Shown: positions 15,959-26,500 of the stretch, piece by piece | How positions within the stretch are numbered: position 1 is the stretch's first letter | Layout of the letters: every line of letters starts with the position of its first letter | DNA from: CAYQTL01 sp964420405 | GTDB lineage: Bacteria; Acidobacteriota; Thermoanaerobaculia; Thermoanaerobaculales; Sulfomarinibacteraceae | DNA length: 64,000 bases | Direction: 5' to 3' | NCBI GenBank assembly: GCA_964420405.1 | Contig: CAYQTL010000010.1 | Coordinates: 1 to 64,000, forward strand | The notes under the pieces: generated by a model | Told to the model about the DNA's origin: nothing | The model's input: the letters and a program-made list of their open reading frames with translations, nothing else | Database searches by the model: none | Translations under genes and position numbers: made by a program

Positions 15959-18528
15959 CCCGCCACACCCCCGACACCGAATTCGACCGGCTGCTGGAGA
16001 CGATCCGCACCGACCGGCTCGACGACCACACCGTCACCGGCATCACCTCCCGGGTCTGGTCGCGGCTGCAGCCGGCGGAGGCGCCGCTGCGAGGCTGCGA
16101 GGACGTCCGGACCGCGATCCCGGCCCTCGTGGCCGGGGCCCTCGCCCCGGCGCGAGCACGGCTGGTGGAGGACCACACCAGGAGCTGCGTGCCCTGCCGC
16201 CGTGCGCTGCTGGAGGCCCGCGGGCTCCGCTCCGACGCCCCCGGCGCGGCGGCCGAGGAGCCGCGCTCCGGACGCTCGCTGCCGGGTTGGCTGAAGGTCG
16301 CCGCCATCGCCGTGGTGACGGTGGGCGCCGGGTTGCTGTCGCTGCACACGGTCGCGAACCTGACCGCGGACCGTGCCCTTCGCGCCGAGGTGCTGGCCGT
16401 CGACGGCGCCCTGCTGCAGGTCGGCAACGGCGCCGGCGTCCTGGCCGTGGGCGACGAGATCCGGTCCCGCGAGCCGGTCCGCACCTCCAAGGACGGCGGC
16501 GCGGTGCTGCGGCTCGACGACGGCTCGCTGGTGGAGCTCGCACCGCGCAGCCAGGTGGAGCTGCGGGCCGGCCGCCGCGGCACCACCATCGGCCTGGACC
16601 GGGGCGACATCATCGTCGACGCCGCCGACCAGCGCCGCGGTCGCCTGTTCGTCCGCACCGACGCCTGCCGGGTGGCGGTCACGGGGACCGTGTTCGCGGT
16701 CGACCACGGCATGAAGGGCTCCCGCGTCGCCGTCGTGGAGGGCGAGGTGGAGGTCCGGCAGTCCGGCCGCCAGACGGTGCTGCTGCCCGGCGACCAGATC
16801 ACGACCAGCGACCGCCTCGGCGTCACGTCGGTCGCCGACCAGGTGTCCTGGAGCCGCGATGCCGAGGCCCACCTCGCGCTGCTCGCCGAGCTGACCCGCC
16901 TCGGTCGCGACCTGCGCCAGGCGGTCGACGAGGCGACGCCCCGGCGGTCCTCCAGCCGGCTCCTCGAGCTGGCCCCGGAGGACTCGGTGGCCTATGTCTC
17001 GATCCCGAACCTCACCGAGGGCCTGCGCTCGGCCCGCGAGCTGCTCGACGCCCGCCTGGCAGAGTCCCCCACCCTCGCCGCGTGGTGGCGACAGTCGGTG
17101 GAGTCCGCCGGCATCGACCGCGAGATCGACCGGCTGCTCGGCCGGATCGAGCCGTTCGGCCGCGCCCTCGGCGACGAGATCGTGATCGCGGTCCCGGCGG
17201 CGGCGTTCGACGGCGACGGCGAGCCGCTGGTCCTCGCCGAGCTCGAGGACCCCGCCGGCTTCCGCGCTCTGGTGCGCGACGAGCTGGCGCGGCTGGGGGC
17301 CGGCGGCGAGCCTGTCCCGCTGGCCGTGGTCGAGGACCCGGCGGTGGCGCCGGCCGGCGTCGAGATGCTGCTGTGGATCGGAGAGGCCACGCTGGTCGCG
17401 GCGTTCGACGCGCCGTCGCTCGCGGCGGTCGTCCGCCGTCTCGAGGAGGGCGGCGACTTCCCGTCGAGTCGCCTCGGCGCCCGGCTCGGGGAGGCCTACG
17501 GGAGGGGCGTGTCCTGGCTGGCCGGCGTCGACCTTTCGGCGCTCATGGCGGATGCGGCGGACGGCGACGGCGTGCTGCGCGACCTCGGCCTGCTGGACGC
17601 CGAAACCCTGGTGGTCGAGCAGCGGCGGATCGCCGACCACACCACCACCGAGGCCGCGCTCCAGTTCGACGGCCCGCGCCGCGGCATCGCGGCGTGGCTC
17701 GACCAGCCGGCGCCCATGGGCGCTCTCGAGCTGGTGTCGGCCGACGCCGCGGTGGTGGTCGGCGTCGTGACCAGGGACGTCGTCGAGATGCTCGACGACG
17801 TGCTCCGCGTCGCCGGGACCGACGCGGTGCGCGGCCTCGAGGAGCTGCGCGCGGAGCTCGGCATCGACCTGCGCTCCGATCTTGCCGCCACCCTGGGCGG
17901 CGAGGCGGTGCTCGCGGTCGACGGCCCGCTCCTGCCGACGCCCTCGTGGAAGCTCGTGCTCGAGGTGTCGGACCCGGCGACCTTCGCCCGCACCCTCGAG
18001 CTGGGCCTCGACCGGGCCGACGCCCAGCTGCTCGCGGCCGGCGAGCCCCCGATCGAGCGCCTGAGCGCGACCAGCGGCGGCGTCGGCATCCGCACCGTGC
18101 GCCACCCGCGGCTGCCCGTGTCGGTGTCGTGGGCGACGGTGGACGGCTACGCCGTGTTCACCCCCTCGACGGCGCTCGTCGAGCGGGCGTTGCTCGCCCG
18201 CGCCTCGGGAACCTCCCTCGCGTCCTCGGGTCGCGTGGCCCGCCTGCTGCCCGCCAACGGCTACACCGACTGCTCGCTGCTGGTGTACCGCGACCTCGGT
18301 CCCCTCGCCGGAGCGTTGCCGGACGCCGCGGTGTCCCAGCTCCCGCCGGCGGCCCTCGACCTGCTGCGCGAGGGCGTCGAGCCGGGCGTGCTGTGCGCCT
18401 ACGGTCTCGAGGACCGGATCCTGCTCGCCGCCGAGGGCGGCAGCGCGCTCGGCTTCGAGCCCCTCGCGGGCCTGCTGCCGGCTCTGGGAGGCGGGATCGG
18501 CGACGGCCCGGTATCATCCAGCCCATGA
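15955..18528 (+). CDS. Anti-sigma-like membrane protein with zinc finger, FecR and large C-terminal domain
   Basis: This is an 857-residue protein. Near the N terminus H74-x3-C78-x2-C81 forms the HxxxCxxC zinc motif of ZAS anti-sigma factors. One membrane helix follows at about 113-135. A FecR-type beta domain occupies roughly 160-290 (VLAVGDEIRSREPVRTSKDG, VTGTVFAVDHG). The long remainder resembles DUF3352-type repeats with ELAPEDSVAYVSIPN. The topology suggests a cytoplasmic sigma-binding end and a periplasmic sensor. It overlaps both neighbours by four bases. The large C-terminal extension is unusual for a FecR protein, and its ligand is unknown. Confidence 0.82.
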   Translation: MTRHTPDTEFDRLLETIRTDRLDDHTVTGITSRVWSRLQPAEAPLRGCEDVRTAIPALVAGALAPARARLVEDHTRSCVPCRRALLEARGLRSDAPGAAAEEPRSGRSLPGWLKVAAIAVVTVGAGLLSLHTVANLTADRALRAEVLAVDGALLQVGNGAGVLAVGDEIRSREPVRTSKDGGAVLRLDDGSLVELAPRSQVELRAGRRGTTIGLDRGDIIVDAADQRRGRLFVRTDACRVAVTGTVFAVDHGMKGSRVAVVEGEVEVRQSGRQTVLLPGDQITTSDRLGVTSVADQVSWSRDAEAHLALLAELTRLGRDLRQAVDEATPRRSSSRLLELAPEDSVAYVSIPNLTEGLRSARELLDARLAESPTLAAWWRQSVESAGIDREIDRLLGRIEPFGRALGDEIVIAVPAAAFDGDGEPLVLAELEDPAGFRALVRDELARLGAGGEPVPLAVVEDPAVAPAGVEMLLWIGEATLVAAFDAPSLAAVVRRLEEGGDFPSSRLGARLGEAYGRGVSWLAGVDLSALMADAADGDGVLRDLGLLDAETLVVEQRRIADHTTTEAALQFDGPRRGIAAWLDQPAPMGALELVSADAAVVVGVVTRDVVEMLDDVLRVAGTDAVRGLEELRAELGIDLRSDLAATLGGEAVLAVDGPLLPTPSWKLVLEVSDPATFARTLELGLDRADAQLLAAGEPPIERLSATSGGVGIRTVRHPRLPVSVSWATVDGYAVFTPSTALVERALLARASGTSLASSGRVARLLPANGYTDCSLLVYRDLGPLAGALPDAAVSQLPPAALDLLREGVEPGVLCAYGLEDRILLAAEGGSALGFEPLAGLLPALGGGIGDGPVSSSP
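18512..18517 (+). promoter_or_regulatory. Possible internal -10 box before the first ABC ATPase
   Basis: TATCAT lies 7 bases before the ATG at 18525, inside the end of the upstream gene. It could give a separate leaderless transcript of the exporter genes. Confidence 0.35.
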
Positions 18529-19475
18529 GCGGCGGTGCGCCGTCGACGGCGCCGGTGATCTCCCTCGAAGGTCTCACCGTCCGGCTCGGCCGGCGGGTGA
18601 TCCTCGACGACCTGCGCGCCGAGCTGACCGGTCGGGCGGTGGGTCTTCTCGGGCCCAACGGCGCCGGCAAGACGACGCTGCTGCGCAGCCTTCTCGGGTT
18701 CTTCCCGGCCGCCGGAGGATGCGCCAGGGTCCTGGGCCGGGACGTCGCCGCCGAGCCGCGGCAGGTCCGCGAGAGCATCGGCTACATGCCCGAGAGCGAC
18801 GCCCACATCGGCCACCTGACGGCGGTCCGGATGGTGCGGATGATGGCCGAGCTCAGCGGCCTGCCGGCCGACGCCGCCCTCGAGCGGGCCCACGAAGCGC
18901 TGTTCTGGGTCGGCCTCGGCGAGGCCCGCTACCGCAAGGTGGGAACGTTCTCGACCGGCATGAAGCAGAAGGTCAAGCTCGCCCAGGCGATCGTCCACGG
19001 CCCGCGCCTGCTGATGCTCGACGAGCCCACCAACGGCCTCGACCCCGCCGCCCGCCGGCGGATGCTCGACCTGATCACCGAGATCCGCGACCGTGGCGAG
19101 ACCACGTTGCTGCTGTCGTCGCACCTGCTGAAGGACGTCGAAGGGGTCTGCGACCAGGTCCTGATCCTCAAGCGGGGTCGGGTGGCCGCGTTGACCGACC
19201 TCAAAGCCGAGCGTCGCACCGACCGGTCGTTCGTGGAGCTCGAGCTGGCAGCGCCCTGCCGGCGGTTCGTCGACGCCCTCCAGGGACGGGGCTGCGAGCT
19301 CGCGCTGGCCGACGACACCCGTCTGAAGGCCGTGCTGCCGGAGGGCGTGACGGTGCGGACGCTGCTCGAGGTCGCCGATGCCGAGCGGGTCGTCCTGCGG
19401 CGTCTCGACGTGTCCCAGGACTCCCTGCAGGACATCTTCCTGCGGGTGTTGGAGGACGACAGTGGCGGTGTATGA
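18525..19475 (+). CDS. ABC transporter ATP-binding protein (exporter 1)
   Basis: This 316-residue ABC-2-type ATPase has Walker A GPNGAGKTTLL, signature STGMKQKVKLAQAI, Walker B LLMLDEPTNGLD and the switch His in LLLSSHLLKDVE, all intact. The C-terminal 90 residues form the regulatory tail common in CcmA/drug-export ATPases. The ATG overlaps the previous stop by four bases. The next gene is its permease. The substrate is unknown. Confidence 0.93.
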   Translation: MSGGAPSTAPVISLEGLTVRLGRRVILDDLRAELTGRAVGLLGPNGAGKTTLLRSLLGFFPAAGGCARVLGRDVAAEPRQVRESIGYMPESDAHIGHLTAVRMVRMMAELSGLPADAALERAHEALFWVGLGEARYRKVGTFSTGMKQKVKLAQAIVHGPRLLMLDEPTNGLDPAARRRMLDLITEIRDRGETTLLLSSHLLKDVEGVCDQVLILKRGRVAALTDLKAERRTDRSFVELELAAPCRRFVDALQGRGCELALADDTRLKAVLPEGVTVRTLLEVADAERVVLRRLDVSQDSLQDIFLRVLEDDSGGV

Positions 19476-20322
19476 GCGCACCTGGAGGCGGTACGACGGG
19501 CCGGTGACCCGGTTGTCGCGCCGGCCGCTCGTGATCACCAGGTTCGCCCTTGCCGACGTGTTCGGCTCGCGGGCGTTCACCGGGTTCTACGTGCTGTCGT
19601 TCCTGCCGTCCCTGGTCGGTCTGGCGCTGGTCTACCTGAGCCACAACGCGGGGCTGATCCAGTCCCTCGGCCTCGATGTCGAGCTGGTCGACGCCGTGAC
19701 CATGGCGTTCTTCAGGATCCTGTTCGTCTGGCAGGCCGTGCCCGCCTTCGTGGTGGCGGTGATCGTCGCGCCCGGCCTGATCGCCCCCGACCTTTCCGAC
19801 AACGCCCTGCCGCTGTACCTCGGCCGTCCCGTCAGCCGTGCCGGGTACGTCCTCGGGAAGATGGGTGTGCTGGCGGTGCTGCTGTCGCCGGTGACGTGGA
19901 TCGCCGGCCTGTCGGTGTTCGGGCTTCAGGCGGTGCTCGAGGGTGGCGGCTGGGGATGGCAGCACCGCTTCATCGGTCTCGCCTACCTGCTCGGCCACCT
20001 GGTCTGGATGGTGGTCATCTCGCTGCTGACCCTCGCGATCTCGACCCTGGTCCGGCACAAGACCGCCGCCCGCGGCGCCCTGTTCGGGATCGTCTTCGTC
20101 CTCGGCGCCTTCGCCGAGCTCGTCTCGGCCGTCACCGGCAGCGCGCTCGGCCAGCTGCTCGATCCGGTCGAGTCGATCGTCCACGTCGTGCTGCACCTGT
20201 TCGACGCCGCGGCACCGGGAGCCCCGCCGGTCGCGGGGTCGTGGCTCACGCTGGTGGCGGTGTCGGTGCTGAGCGTGTGGATCCTGGCGCGGAAGCTCCG
20301 TCCACACGAGGTGGTCTCGTGA
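19462..20322 (+). CDS. ABC-2 type permease (exporter 1)
   Basis: This 286-residue membrane protein has about six hydrophobic helices, for example FYVLSFLPSLVGLALVYLS and FRILFVWQAVPAFVVAVIV. Its LSDNALPLYLGRPVSRAGYVLGK loop is typical of ABC-2 permeases, which pair with the ATPase encoded just upstream. GTG at 19462 overlaps that gene by 14 bases and has a GGAGGAC site; a second GTG at 19468 is possible. Confidence 0.85.
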   Translation: MAVYERTWRRYDGPVTRLSRRPLVITRFALADVFGSRAFTGFYVLSFLPSLVGLALVYLSHNAGLIQSLGLDVELVDAVTMAFFRILFVWQAVPAFVVAVIVAPGLIAPDLSDNALPLYLGRPVSRAGYVLGKMGVLAVLLSPVTWIAGLSVFGLQAVLEGGGWGWQHRFIGLAYLLGHLVWMVVISLLTLAISTLVRHKTAARGALFGIVFVLGAFAELVSAVTGSALGQLLDPVESIVHVVLHLFDAAAPGAPPVAGSWLTLVAVSVLSVWILARKLRPHEVVS

Positions 20323-21263
20323 GCGACCGCATCGAGCTCCGCGAGGTGTCCAAGTTCTACGGCGAGGTGCTCGGCGTCAACCGGGTCCACCTCGACCTGC
20401 CACCCGGGATGACCGGCCTGGTCGGCCCCAACGGCTCGGGGAAGAGCACCCTCATGCACCTGATGGCGGGGCTGCTGCGGCCGACCCGCGGCAGCCTGTC
20501 GGTGCTCGGGGTCGACCCGGCGGACGCCCTGCGGCTGCACCGGCTCGTGGGCTACTGCACCCAGTACGACGGCTTCCCCGACGGCGCCACCGGGCTGACG
20601 TTCGTCTCCGACTGTCTGCGGCTGCACGGCCACGACCGGGCCGCCGCCCGCAGCCGGGCGCTGGCGGTCCTCGAGCAGGTCGGCCTGGCGGACGCCGCGC
20701 GGCGCCGGATCGGCGGCTACAGCAAGGGGATGCGGCAGCGCGTCAAGATCGCGCGCGCCCTGTGCCACGAGCCGCGGGTGCTGATTCTCGACGAGCCGCT
20801 CAACGGCCTCGACCCGGTCGGACGGGCGGAGATGATCGACCTGTTCCGCCGGCTCGCCGCCGAGGGGCGGCACGTGCTCGTCTCCAGTCACATCCTCCAC
20901 GAGGTCGACGCGATCGCGGACACGGTGGTGATGATCCACGGTGGCTCGGTGGTTGCGGAGGGTGCGATCCGCTCCGTGCGCGGCGAGATCACGAGCCGCC
21001 CGATCCAGGTGCTCGTGCGGTGCGACCGGCCCCACGCGGTCGCCGCCCGGGCGTTCGCCCTCGAGCACGTGGTGGAGGCGCGGATCCTCGATGGCGGGGA
21101 AGGCCTGATGCTGCGCACCCGCGACGCCGACGCCCTGTTCCGCGCGCTGCCGCGCCTGATGCTCGACGCGGGCGCCGAGGTGGAGACGATGATCCCGGCC
21201 GACGAGGACGTTCACGCGGTGTACGAGTACCTGATCGGCGACGAGACGGGAGGACCGGCATGA
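20319..21263 (+). CDS. ABC transporter ATP-binding protein (exporter 2)
   Basis: This is a 314-residue ATPase of the same family as the first but clearly diverged. Walker A is GPNGSGKSTLMHLM, the signature is YSKGMRQRVKIARAL and Walker B is VLILDEPLNGLD. The switch region VLVSSHILHEVD is intact. The GTG start overlaps the preceding permease stop by four bases. Two ATPase/permease pairs in tandem suggest either a heteromeric exporter or two parallel ones. Confidence 0.93.
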   Translation: MSDRIELREVSKFYGEVLGVNRVHLDLPPGMTGLVGPNGSGKSTLMHLMAGLLRPTRGSLSVLGVDPADALRLHRLVGYCTQYDGFPDGATGLTFVSDCLRLHGHDRAAARSRALAVLEQVGLADAARRRIGGYSKGMRQRVKIARALCHEPRVLILDEPLNGLDPVGRAEMIDLFRRLAAEGRHVLVSSHILHEVDAIADTVVMIHGGSVVAEGAIRSVRGEITSRPIQVLVRCDRPHAVAARAFALEHVVEARILDGGEGLMLRTRDADALFRALPRLMLDAGAEVETMIPADEDVHAVYEYLIGDETGGPA

Positions 21264-22087
21264 CGCCGTCCGACGCTCCCGTCGCGGTGGTCCGTCGGCG
21301 CCAGGTGGCGGTCCGCGCCGAGCAGATGCTGCGTCGGGGCATGCGCCCCCGCCGGCTGCTCCCGCTGCTGCTGCTGGTGGGCCTGCCGCTCGCGGTGGCC
21401 CTGCTCCGGATCCCGTTCATGCCGGAGGCCGAGCGCCCGGTGCCCGCCGGCTCCACCTCGGAGCTGGCGGTGGTGTTCCAGCTCTTCGTGCTCCGTTTCG
21501 TGGTCTTCTTCAGCTGCGCCACCGTGTTCGTGCGGCTGTTCCGGGGGGAGATTCTCGACCGCTGCCTGCACCACTCGCTGCTGACGCCGGTCCCGCGCCC
21601 CTTGCTGGTGCTCGGCACCTGGCTGGGCGGGCTCGCGACCACGCTGGTGGTGCTGCTGCCCGCCACGGCCGCCCTGTTCGTCCTGTACTACATTCCCCAC
21701 GGCGCCTCAGGCTGGTCGTTCGTGCTCGGACCCGGCCTCGGCCACCTTCTTCGCTACCTGGCGGTGGTGGCGCTGGCGTGCGTCGGCTACGGCGCGCTCT
21801 TCACCCTCGCCGGGCTTCTCTTCCGCAACCCGATGGTGCCGGCGATCCTGTTCCTCGGGTGGGAGATGCTGACGCCGTTCCTGCCGCCGGTGCTGAAGGC
21901 GCTCAGCCTGGTCCACTACCTGTCGTCGTTCCTGCCGGTGCCGCCGGCGGCCGGGCCGCTGGCCCTGGTGGCGCGGCCCGTCTCCCCTCCCCTCGCGCTC
22001 CTCGCGCTGGCGGTGGTGACCGCTGTGCTGCTCGCCGGCAGCATGTGGCAGGCGTCGCGACTCGAGGTGACGTACTCGGCGGAGTGA
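21260..22087 (+). CDS. ABC-2 type permease (exporter 2)
   Basis: This 275-residue polytopic protein has an Arg-rich cytoplasmic N terminus followed by about six helices (LLPLLLLVGLPLAVALL, VVFQLFVLRFVVFFSCATVF, and others). It closes the operon and its ATG overlaps the preceding stop by four bases. It shares no obvious sequence with the first permease beyond architecture. Confidence 0.83.
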   Translation: MTPSDAPVAVVRRRQVAVRAEQMLRRGMRPRRLLPLLLLVGLPLAVALLRIPFMPEAERPVPAGSTSELAVVFQLFVLRFVVFFSCATVFVRLFRGEILDRCLHHSLLTPVPRPLLVLGTWLGGLATTLVVLLPATAALFVLYYIPHGASGWSFVLGPGLGHLLRYLAVVALACVGYGALFTLAGLLFRNPMVPAILFLGWEMLTPFLPPVLKALSLVHYLSSFLPVPPAAGPLALVARPVSPPLALLALAVVTAVLLAGSMWQASRLEVTYSAE

Positions 22088-22121
22088 CCAGCCGGGTACC
22101 GCGTCGGCTCCTGCGACATCA

Positions 22122-22150
22122 CCGTCCGTGGCCACGCGCGGAACGGACGG
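22122..22150. terminator. Hairpin after the exporter operon
   Basis: CCGTCCGT and ACGGACGG pair perfectly across a 13-base loop, 35 bases after the last permease stop and before the convergent murB end. No U-run follows. Confidence 0.4.
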
Positions 22151-22264
22151 TCGCGCCTCCGACGTCAGGGACGCCGTCCACACACCGCACGGTGCGTCCT
22201 CTCCGGGTGTGTCGAGGCGACGCCGCCGGCCACGGACGCGGGCAACCGGCGTCCCCCGCGGTCC

Positions 22265-23374
22265 TCAGCGGTCGCCCAGGGGATCCACCCCGGCGGGGAA
22301 CCCCAGGAACACGGGCTCGGGCTGCAACCTGACCCCGAACCGTGCCTCGACGCCGGCCCGGACCTCCGCCGCCAGCGCGAGGAGCCCGGCGGTGCTGCCG
22401 CCTCCGTGGTGGACGAGGGCCAGAGCGTGGCGGTCGGAGATCCCGACCGCCCCCCGGCGCTCCCCCTTGCGGAAGCCCGCCGCCTCGATCAGCCACGCCG
22501 CCGGAATCTTGACGCCGCCGCCGGGCACGGGGAACCGCGGCACGAGGTCCGGGTGCTCGACCACGCCGTCACGTGCCGCCGCCGCCGCCAGCCGCTCAGC
22601 GGCGTCGCCGTCGAGCACCGGGTTGACGAAGAACGAGCCGACGCTGCGCCGGTTCGGGTCGCGCTCGTCGAGCACCATCGACTTGGCGCGCCGCAGCTCG
22701 AGCACCGTCCGCCGAACCGCCGCGATGCCGCCGCCGCCGGCCGCCAGGGCCCGCTCGAGCTCGCGGTAGCGGATCGCGGGCTCGCCGCCGGGCCGCAGTC
22801 GCAGGGCGACCCCTGTCACGACCCAGCGGTCGGGATGCCGCCGGAAGACGCTCGTCCGGTAGCTGAAGGCGCAGTCGTCGGGGCGGAGCACGACGGGCTC
22901 GAGGGTCCGGCGGTCGACCGCCCGCACCCACGCGAGCACCTCGGCGATCTCCTGGCCGTAGGCGCCGACGTTCTGGATCGGGGTGGCGCCGACGGTTCCG
23001 GGAATCCCCGACAGCCCCTCGATGCCGGCGAGCCCGCGGGCCACCGCCACCGCCACCACGCGGTCCCACTCCTCTCCCGCCGCCGCCGTCAGCAGGCCGT
23101 CCTCATCCACCGTGATGCCGCTGCTCTCGACCGCCACCACGACCCCGGCGACGCCCCGGTCCGCCACCACGACGTTGGTGCCCCCGCCGAGCGGCGTCAC
23201 GTCGAGACGCTCGCGTCCGGCCCACCGCAGGACGACGCGCGTCTCCTCCTCGTCGCGCACCCGCACCAGGGTGTGGGCGGCCCCCCCAAGCTCGAGAGAG
23301 GTCCGCGGCGCGAGCGGGGCGGCGCGTTCCACCGCCCCCGGCAGCAGCGACGACAGGCCGGACACGGAGGTCAT
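22265..23374 (-). CDS. murB: UDP-N-acetylenolpyruvoylglucosamine reductase
   Basis: This 369-residue FAD enzyme reduces enolpyruvyl-UDP-GlcNAc to UDP-MurNAc in peptidoglycan synthesis. The FAD-binding part shows TPLGGGTNVVVADRGVAG and GLSGIPGTVGATPIQNVGAYGQE. The active-site Arg is in FSYRTSVF, the proton-donor Ser in SVGSFFVNPVL and the Glu in PEPVFLG. This matches type I MurB with the long substrate-loop insert. ATG 23374 follows a GAGAGG site. The gene is isolated from other mur genes here. Confidence 0.94.
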   Translation of the reverse strand: MTSVSGLSSLLPGAVERAAPLAPRTSLELGGAAHTLVRVRDEEETRVVLRWAGRERLDVTPLGGGTNVVVADRGVAGVVVAVESSGITVDEDGLLTAAAGEEWDRVVAVAVARGLAGIEGLSGIPGTVGATPIQNVGAYGQEIAEVLAWVRAVDRRTLEPVVLRPDDCAFSYRTSVFRRHPDRWVVTGVALRLRPGGEPAIRYRELERALAAGGGGIAAVRRTVLELRRAKSMVLDERDPNRRSVGSFFVNPVLDGDAAERLAAAAARDGVVEHPDLVPRFPVPGGGVKIPAAWLIEAAGFRKGERRGAVGISDRHALALVHHGGGSTAGLLALAAEVRAGVEARFGVRLQPEPVFLGFPAGVDPLGDR

Positions 23375-23482
23375 CCTCTCAGACGCGGGCGGTGTTTGTC
23401 ATCGCGCCCCGGGCTCGGCCCCCGATCTCGTCTCCGCTCCCGGCCGTCGGCGTCCCGGAGGGATGCAGTGCCCCCGAGGAGG

Positions 23483-23488
23483 TACAAT
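23483..23488 (+). promoter_or_regulatory. -10 box of the aminopeptidase gene
   Basis: TACAAT lies 19 bases upstream of the ATG, leaving a short leader that contains a GGAGGG ribosome site. Unlike several neighbours, this transcript has a leader. Confidence 0.6.
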
Positions 23489-23507
23489 CTCCCGTCTGGA
23501 GGGCGAC

Positions 23508-26500
23508 ATGAGACTGCTCCGACCGATCGTCATGACGACGCTGTCCGCCGCGCTGGCGGCGACGGCCGCGGCGGGTGCGGACCCCGAGCTGGCCGGACCC
23601 GAGCGGTTCCGGCCGGAGTCCACCAAGCACCGGCTGGCCGAGGCCGCTGCCGAGCGCGCCCGGCTCGCGACGTCCGGGGCGCTCGCGAAGAGCTGGGCGC
23701 CGACGCCGGCGCCCTCGTCCATCGACGTCAGGCGATACACGCTGGATCTCGCCCTCGACATGGGCAGCCGCCGGCTGTCGGGGACCGCGACGGTCGAGCT
23801 GGCCGCGGTCGAGGACGCCCTCGGCGAGGTCGTGCTCGACATGGATCTGGGCCTTCGGCCGCTGTCCGTGGTGCTCCTGTCCGACCACCGCTTCCCCCAC
23901 GACGGCCCCCGCGCGCTGGCCTGGAACCACGCCGACGACCGCCTCACCGCAGCCATGCCGCGGCCCCTCGCCGCCGGCGACGTGGTGGAGCTGTCGATCG
24001 CCTACGGCGGAACCGCGAGCCGGTTCGGCTACGGCGTCAACTGGGCCAGCTGGAACGGCACGCCGATGGGCTACACCTTCGCGGAGCCGTTCGGCGCGCG
24101 GGTGTGGTTTCCCTGCAACGACCGTCCCGACGACAAGGCGCTGGTGGACCTCCGCGTCACCGTCCCAGACTGGGCGACGACCGCGTCCAACGGTCTCCTG
24201 GTGGAGCAGGTCGTCAACGAGGACGGCAGCATCTCCTCGACCTGGTCGTCCCGCTACCCGGTGGCGACCTATCTGGTGGTGCTCAACGTCGGTCCGTTCG
24301 TGCAGCTCCGGCACGACTACACCGCCGCGGACGGCACCGCCATGCCGGTCCACACCTACGTCTTCCCCGAGGCCGCCGACCTCGCAGACGCCGCTCTCGG
24401 GAGCACGCCCGACATGATCGCGACCCTCGCTCCGCTGTTCGGCGAGTACCCGTTCCTGGAGGAGAAGTACGGCAACTGCGTCACCTTCTTCGGCGGCGGC
24501 ATGGAGCACCAGACCCTCACCACCTACAGCCTCGACGCCCTCGACTCGGACTGGGCGCCGTGGCTCAACGTCCACGAGCTCGGTCACCAGTGGTGGGGCG
24601 ACTGGGTGACCTGCGAGGACTTCAAGGAGCTGTGGCTCAACGAGGGTTTCGCGACGCTCACCGAGTGGCTGTGGGCCGAGCACCTCGGCGCCGACGTGCT
24701 GGCGCGGTACCTGGAGGACGCCGACTGGCGAGGCTGGTTCCTGGGGCCGCTCTACGACAACCCGGTGGCGTTCTCCAGCACGGTCTACGACAAGGGTGCG
24801 TGGGCGCTGCGGATGCTCCGGCACGTGCTCGGCGACGACCCCTTCTTCGCCGGCGTCGCCGAGTACCGGACCCGCCACGCCGGCGGCAGCGCCACCACCG
24901 GGAACCTGCGGGTGGCCTTCGAGGCGGCGTCGGGTGAGGACCTGGAATGGTTCTTCGACCAGTGGGTGTACGGCGCCAACCGGCCGCGGCTGCAGTACGA
25001 GTGGCAGGCCACCCCCGGCCCGGGGATCCGCCTGACGGTGACCCAGGAGCAGACCAACGCGGGCTTCTTCCGGCTGCCGATGGAGGTCGACGTGGCCACC
25101 GTCGCCGGCGTCGAACGGCACCGCGTCGACCTGCCGGCCATGGCCGAGACGGTCGTCGAGCTCGACCTGCAGGCGTCCGCGACGGGCGTCACCCTCGACC
25201 CCGACAACTGGGTGCTGGCGGACATCAGCCCGGCCGCCGACCCCGACCTCGAGCTCGGCCCGGACTTCCCGGGGCCCTACGACGCGGGCGTCGTGCTCGG
25301 CGGTCGGACGGCCACGGTCACGATTCCACTGACCAACACCGGCGGGAGCCCGCTCGAGGTGGCGGTCCTCGAGGCCAACGCCGGCACCGCCTGGTCGGTC
25401 CTGGCGCCCGAAGTGCCGTTCGAGATCGCTCCCGGGCAGACCGTCGCGGCCGAGCTCGAGTTCGCGCCGGCGGGCGCCGGCGCCCAGGACGACTACCTCG
25501 TCATCGTGTCGGACGACCCTTCCCGCAGCGGGCTCGTGGTGGTGCCACTGACCGGGACCGGGGCCCTGTCGGCGGGACCGCGCCTGGCGACCCTGGCGAG
25601 TGCCACCCTCGGCACGGCGCCGGTGGGAGGCACCGCCGAGAGGACGGTCCAGGTCTCCAACTTCGGCGACGAGCCCCTGACGCTGGAGGGCTCGCTCGAG
25701 GGCGACGGCTTCGCTCTCGCGGGCGCCCTCCCGGCCGCCGTCGCCCCCGGAGGCACCGAGTACCTGTTCTTCCGGTTCCATCCGACGAGGACGGGCGGCC
25801 ACTCCGGCTCCCTGACCCTGACAACCAACGATCCGGCCCGCCCCGAGCACGTCATCGCGCTGTCCGGCTCCGGCGCGGCGTCCCCCCGCGTGGCGCTGCT
25901 GCCGGAGGCGCGACACCTGGGCCTCGGGGCACCTCCGGCGCCGGCGTCGATCCTGGTGGCGAACCGGGGCGAGCTGCCGCTGACGGTCAGCGCGGTCGCG
26001 GTGGACGGCCCGTTCGAGCTCGCCGCACCCCTCGGCCTGCCGGCGACGGTGCCGGCGTCCGGCACCCTCGAGATCCCCGTCCGGACCCGGCCGGGCGCCG
26101 ACGGCGAGCTCCGCGGCGCCCTGCGGGTGCGGACCGACGACCCGTCGTTGACCTGGGCCGTGGCGCCCCTCTCGGCCCGCGTCCTCGACCGTCCGCCGGT
26201 GCGCTCGAGCGTGCCCGCGGCCGCGAGCTCCGGAGGTCTCGGCGGCGCCCGCTGGACGACCGACGCCACGCTGCTCAACCCCGGCGACAGCGACCTCGCG
26301 GTGGACCTCCGGTTCCTCCCGGGAGGGCAGCGCTCGGACGACGCGGCGGACCTCGCCGTCACCGTTCCCGCCGGCGGGCAGCGTCAGCTGACGGACGTGG
26401 TCGGCGCCATGGGCGAGGACGGAGCCGGCGGCGTCGAGCTGCTCGCCGAGGCCGTCGGGCTGGTGACCGTCACCCGCACCTTCTCCCGCGAGGCCGGAGG

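Noticed and set aside
15823..18105. 760-codon minus-strand frame opposite the FecR gene
   Set aside because: Shadow of the zinc-finger/FecR gene; no domain and no start signal.
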